From the NCBI GenBank assembly GCA_030744095.1, contig JASLRF010000098.1:1-7352 (forward strand): a stretch of 7,352 nt of DNA, written 5' to 3'. Positions within the stretch are counted from its first letter, which is position 1, and each line of letters starts with the position of its first letter. Source of the DNA: Pirellulaceae bacterium. GTDB taxonomy: Bacteria > Planctomycetota > Planctomycetia > Pirellulales > Pirellulaceae. Positions 6,318-7,352 of this stretch are shown here, piece after piece. The notes below the pieces were generated by a model that did not search any database, was not told the origin of the DNA, and worked only from the letters and a program-made list of their open reading frames with translations. The position numbers and the translations under genes are program-made.

Positions 6318-7352
6318 TTAGCTGATTTCAAAATGGGATTGTCTGGCGACGCGGACCATCTCCCGCACGTTCTCGATCGGCGTATTGCGAGGAACGAGGC
6401 AGCCAGAGCCGAGTATGAAGCCATGTCCGCCACCAGCCGCTTGAATGCACCGCTGCGATGCAACACGAACGCTCTCCGGCGTCCCCCGGAACAAGTCGTT
6501 CACCGTGTGCACGTTTCCGACCAGCGTAACTCGATCACCGATCTTCTGGTGTGCCGTGCTTAAGTCAACCATGTTGTCAATTTCGACCAGATCGGCGCCC
6601 GTGTCGGCGTATAGCTTTAACACTTTGGTGCTGTCGCCGCAGATGTGTAGCAGTGATCCAGTGATGCCATGTTCTTTCCACGCCTGAAAAACACGTAGTT
6701 CGTACGGCCAGGCGAATCGCTCATAAGTTCGGGGCGATATCATATCACACGAGGCAAGGGAATCTCCGCAATGAATGATATCCGCGCCGGCGTCCCAGCA
6801 CGCTTTGCCGAACCGGATCAGTGTCTCCGTAGCAAGTCCCAAAGCGTGATGAAGTGCCGTCTCGTTCGCCTCGTCCATGCCCGCTTCGCACATACCGATC
6901 TCGCAGAGCCACTGCTGTGATCCGATTAGATAGGAGGCCAACGCAAATGGCCCCGTGCCCGGCGAACGCACCGCTACCTCTTCGCCAACCGCTGCGCGGA
7001 CCTGTCGGATGGCTTCCAACATTAGCGGCATACGACCGTCAGAGTGCGGATCAAGCACTTCAACGTCGAACACGTCCGCCAACGAGTCGACGGCCGGTTG
7101 GGTTAATGCCGGCAGTTCTTCCTCTTCGTGCGTCGTCTGACAGCCAAACCCCTCAGCAATGTAGAAATTGTCAGAACCAACTGAGATGACGTCCTGTCCG
7201 ACCAGGTCGTGCAAGGTTAGTTGCGCCTTCGTCATGACGTCAGGATCGGTGTAGTAGTCCAACAGCGAGACGCCGGCAGCAACCACGGCTACATCATACA
7301 TGTAGGGCGCCACGGCCACGCAGTCCGTCGGTTCGCGGTGAATCGTGCGAAG
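6318..7352 (-). CDS. UroD-family methyltransferase-like protein (start beyond the right edge)
   Basis: 344 residues are visible, and the frame is open to the right edge. A GTG at 7319 could serve as a start, but the codons before it read LRTIHREPTDCVAV. This matches the usual family N-terminus (R-x-L/I-...-x-E-P-D-R-V-P), so the true start lies outside. The fold is that of uroporphyrinogen decarboxylase. Instead of the HemE arginines it carries HICGDS (H236, C238 in visible numbering) and GSGC (C318). These match the H-x-C...C zinc site of methyl-corrinoid:thiol methyltransferases such as MtaA and MtbA, with about 80 residues between the cysteines as in those enzymes. Other conserved pieces are ADIIHCGDSLAS (190-201), YADTGADLVEID (248-259) and VTLVGNVHTV (275-284). 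A role in transferring a methyl group from a corrinoid or related donor to a zinc-bound thiol is inferred; substrate and partner are unknown. Haem biosynthesis is unlikely. Confidence 0.88.
   Translation of the reverse strand, partial: LRTIHREPTDCVAVAPYMYDVAVVAAGVSLLDYYTDPDVMTKAQLTLHDLVGQDVISVGSDNFYIAEGFGCQTTHEEEELPALTQPAVDSLADVFDVEVLDPHSDGRMPLMLEAIRQVRAAVGEEVAVRSPGTGPFALASYLIGSQQWLCEIGMCEAGMDEANETALHHALGLATETLIRFGKACWDAGADIIHCGDSLASCDMISPRTYERFAWPYELRVFQAWKEHGITGSLLHICGDSTKVLKLYADTGADLVEIDNMVDLSTAHQKIGDRVTLVGNVHTVNDLFRGTPESVRVASQRCIQAAGGGHGFILGSGCLVPRNTPIENVREMVRVARQSHFEIS

Noticed and set aside
7317..7319. GTG at 7319 as the true start of the UroD-like gene
   Set aside because: The frame stays open to the edge and the upstream codons encode the usual conserved N-terminal IHREP segment, so the gene is cut by the window.

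Overview
The window looks like a chromosomal stretch of a planctomycete, most likely of the Pirellula/Rhodopirellula group. This is inferred from gene content and repeat style, not from a marker gene. The supporting features are an exported protein with two DUF1080 domains, a Tat-exported dimethylformamidase-like protein, an anaerobic-sulfatase-maturase-type radical SAM enzyme with a SEC-C tail, a UroD-family methyltransferase, purine-rich ribosome binding sites, GTG starts, loosely packed genes, and intergenic palindromes of the CTTTCGC...GCGAAAG type that I associate with planctomycete genomes.

Layout, left to right. (1) Positions 1-711, minus strand: a nearly complete DUF1638 gene with a GTG start whose 3' end lies beyond the left edge. 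(2) An 84-bp divergent intergenic region. (3) 796-2031, plus: a radical SAM/SPASM protein of the anaerobic sulfatase maturase type, with a complete set of predicted iron-sulfur ligands and a C-terminal SEC-C zinc motif. (4) 2032-2371: a 340-bp gene-free region with GC-rich hairpins built on a repeated GGTCTCCCGACC unit. (5) 2372-2992, plus: a small two-helix membrane protein of the general-stress-protein-17M type with an unusual cysteine-containing insert. (6) 3146-4435, plus: a secreted protein with two DUF1080 domains. (7) 4663-6219, plus: a Tat-exported protein of the N,N-dimethylformamidase large-subunit family. (8) 6220-6317: a large palindrome between convergent genes. (9) 6318-7352, minus: a UroD-family methyltransferase-like gene that enters from the right edge without its start.

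How the genes may work together. The DUF1638 protein and the UroD-like protein with an H-x-C...C zinc site both belong to families that, as I recall them, occur with corrinoid methyl-transfer systems. The exported dimethylformamidase-like protein could in principle release methylated amines, and the double DUF1080 protein points to glycan or glycoside breakdown outside the cytoplasm. A combined C1/methylamine or polysaccharide catabolic role is therefore conceivable. However, the genes are not one operon: two outer minus-strand genes flank four separated plus-strand genes. No sulfatase, corrinoid protein or small amidase subunit lies in the window. The most certain points are the family assignments. 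The joint system is a hypothesis.
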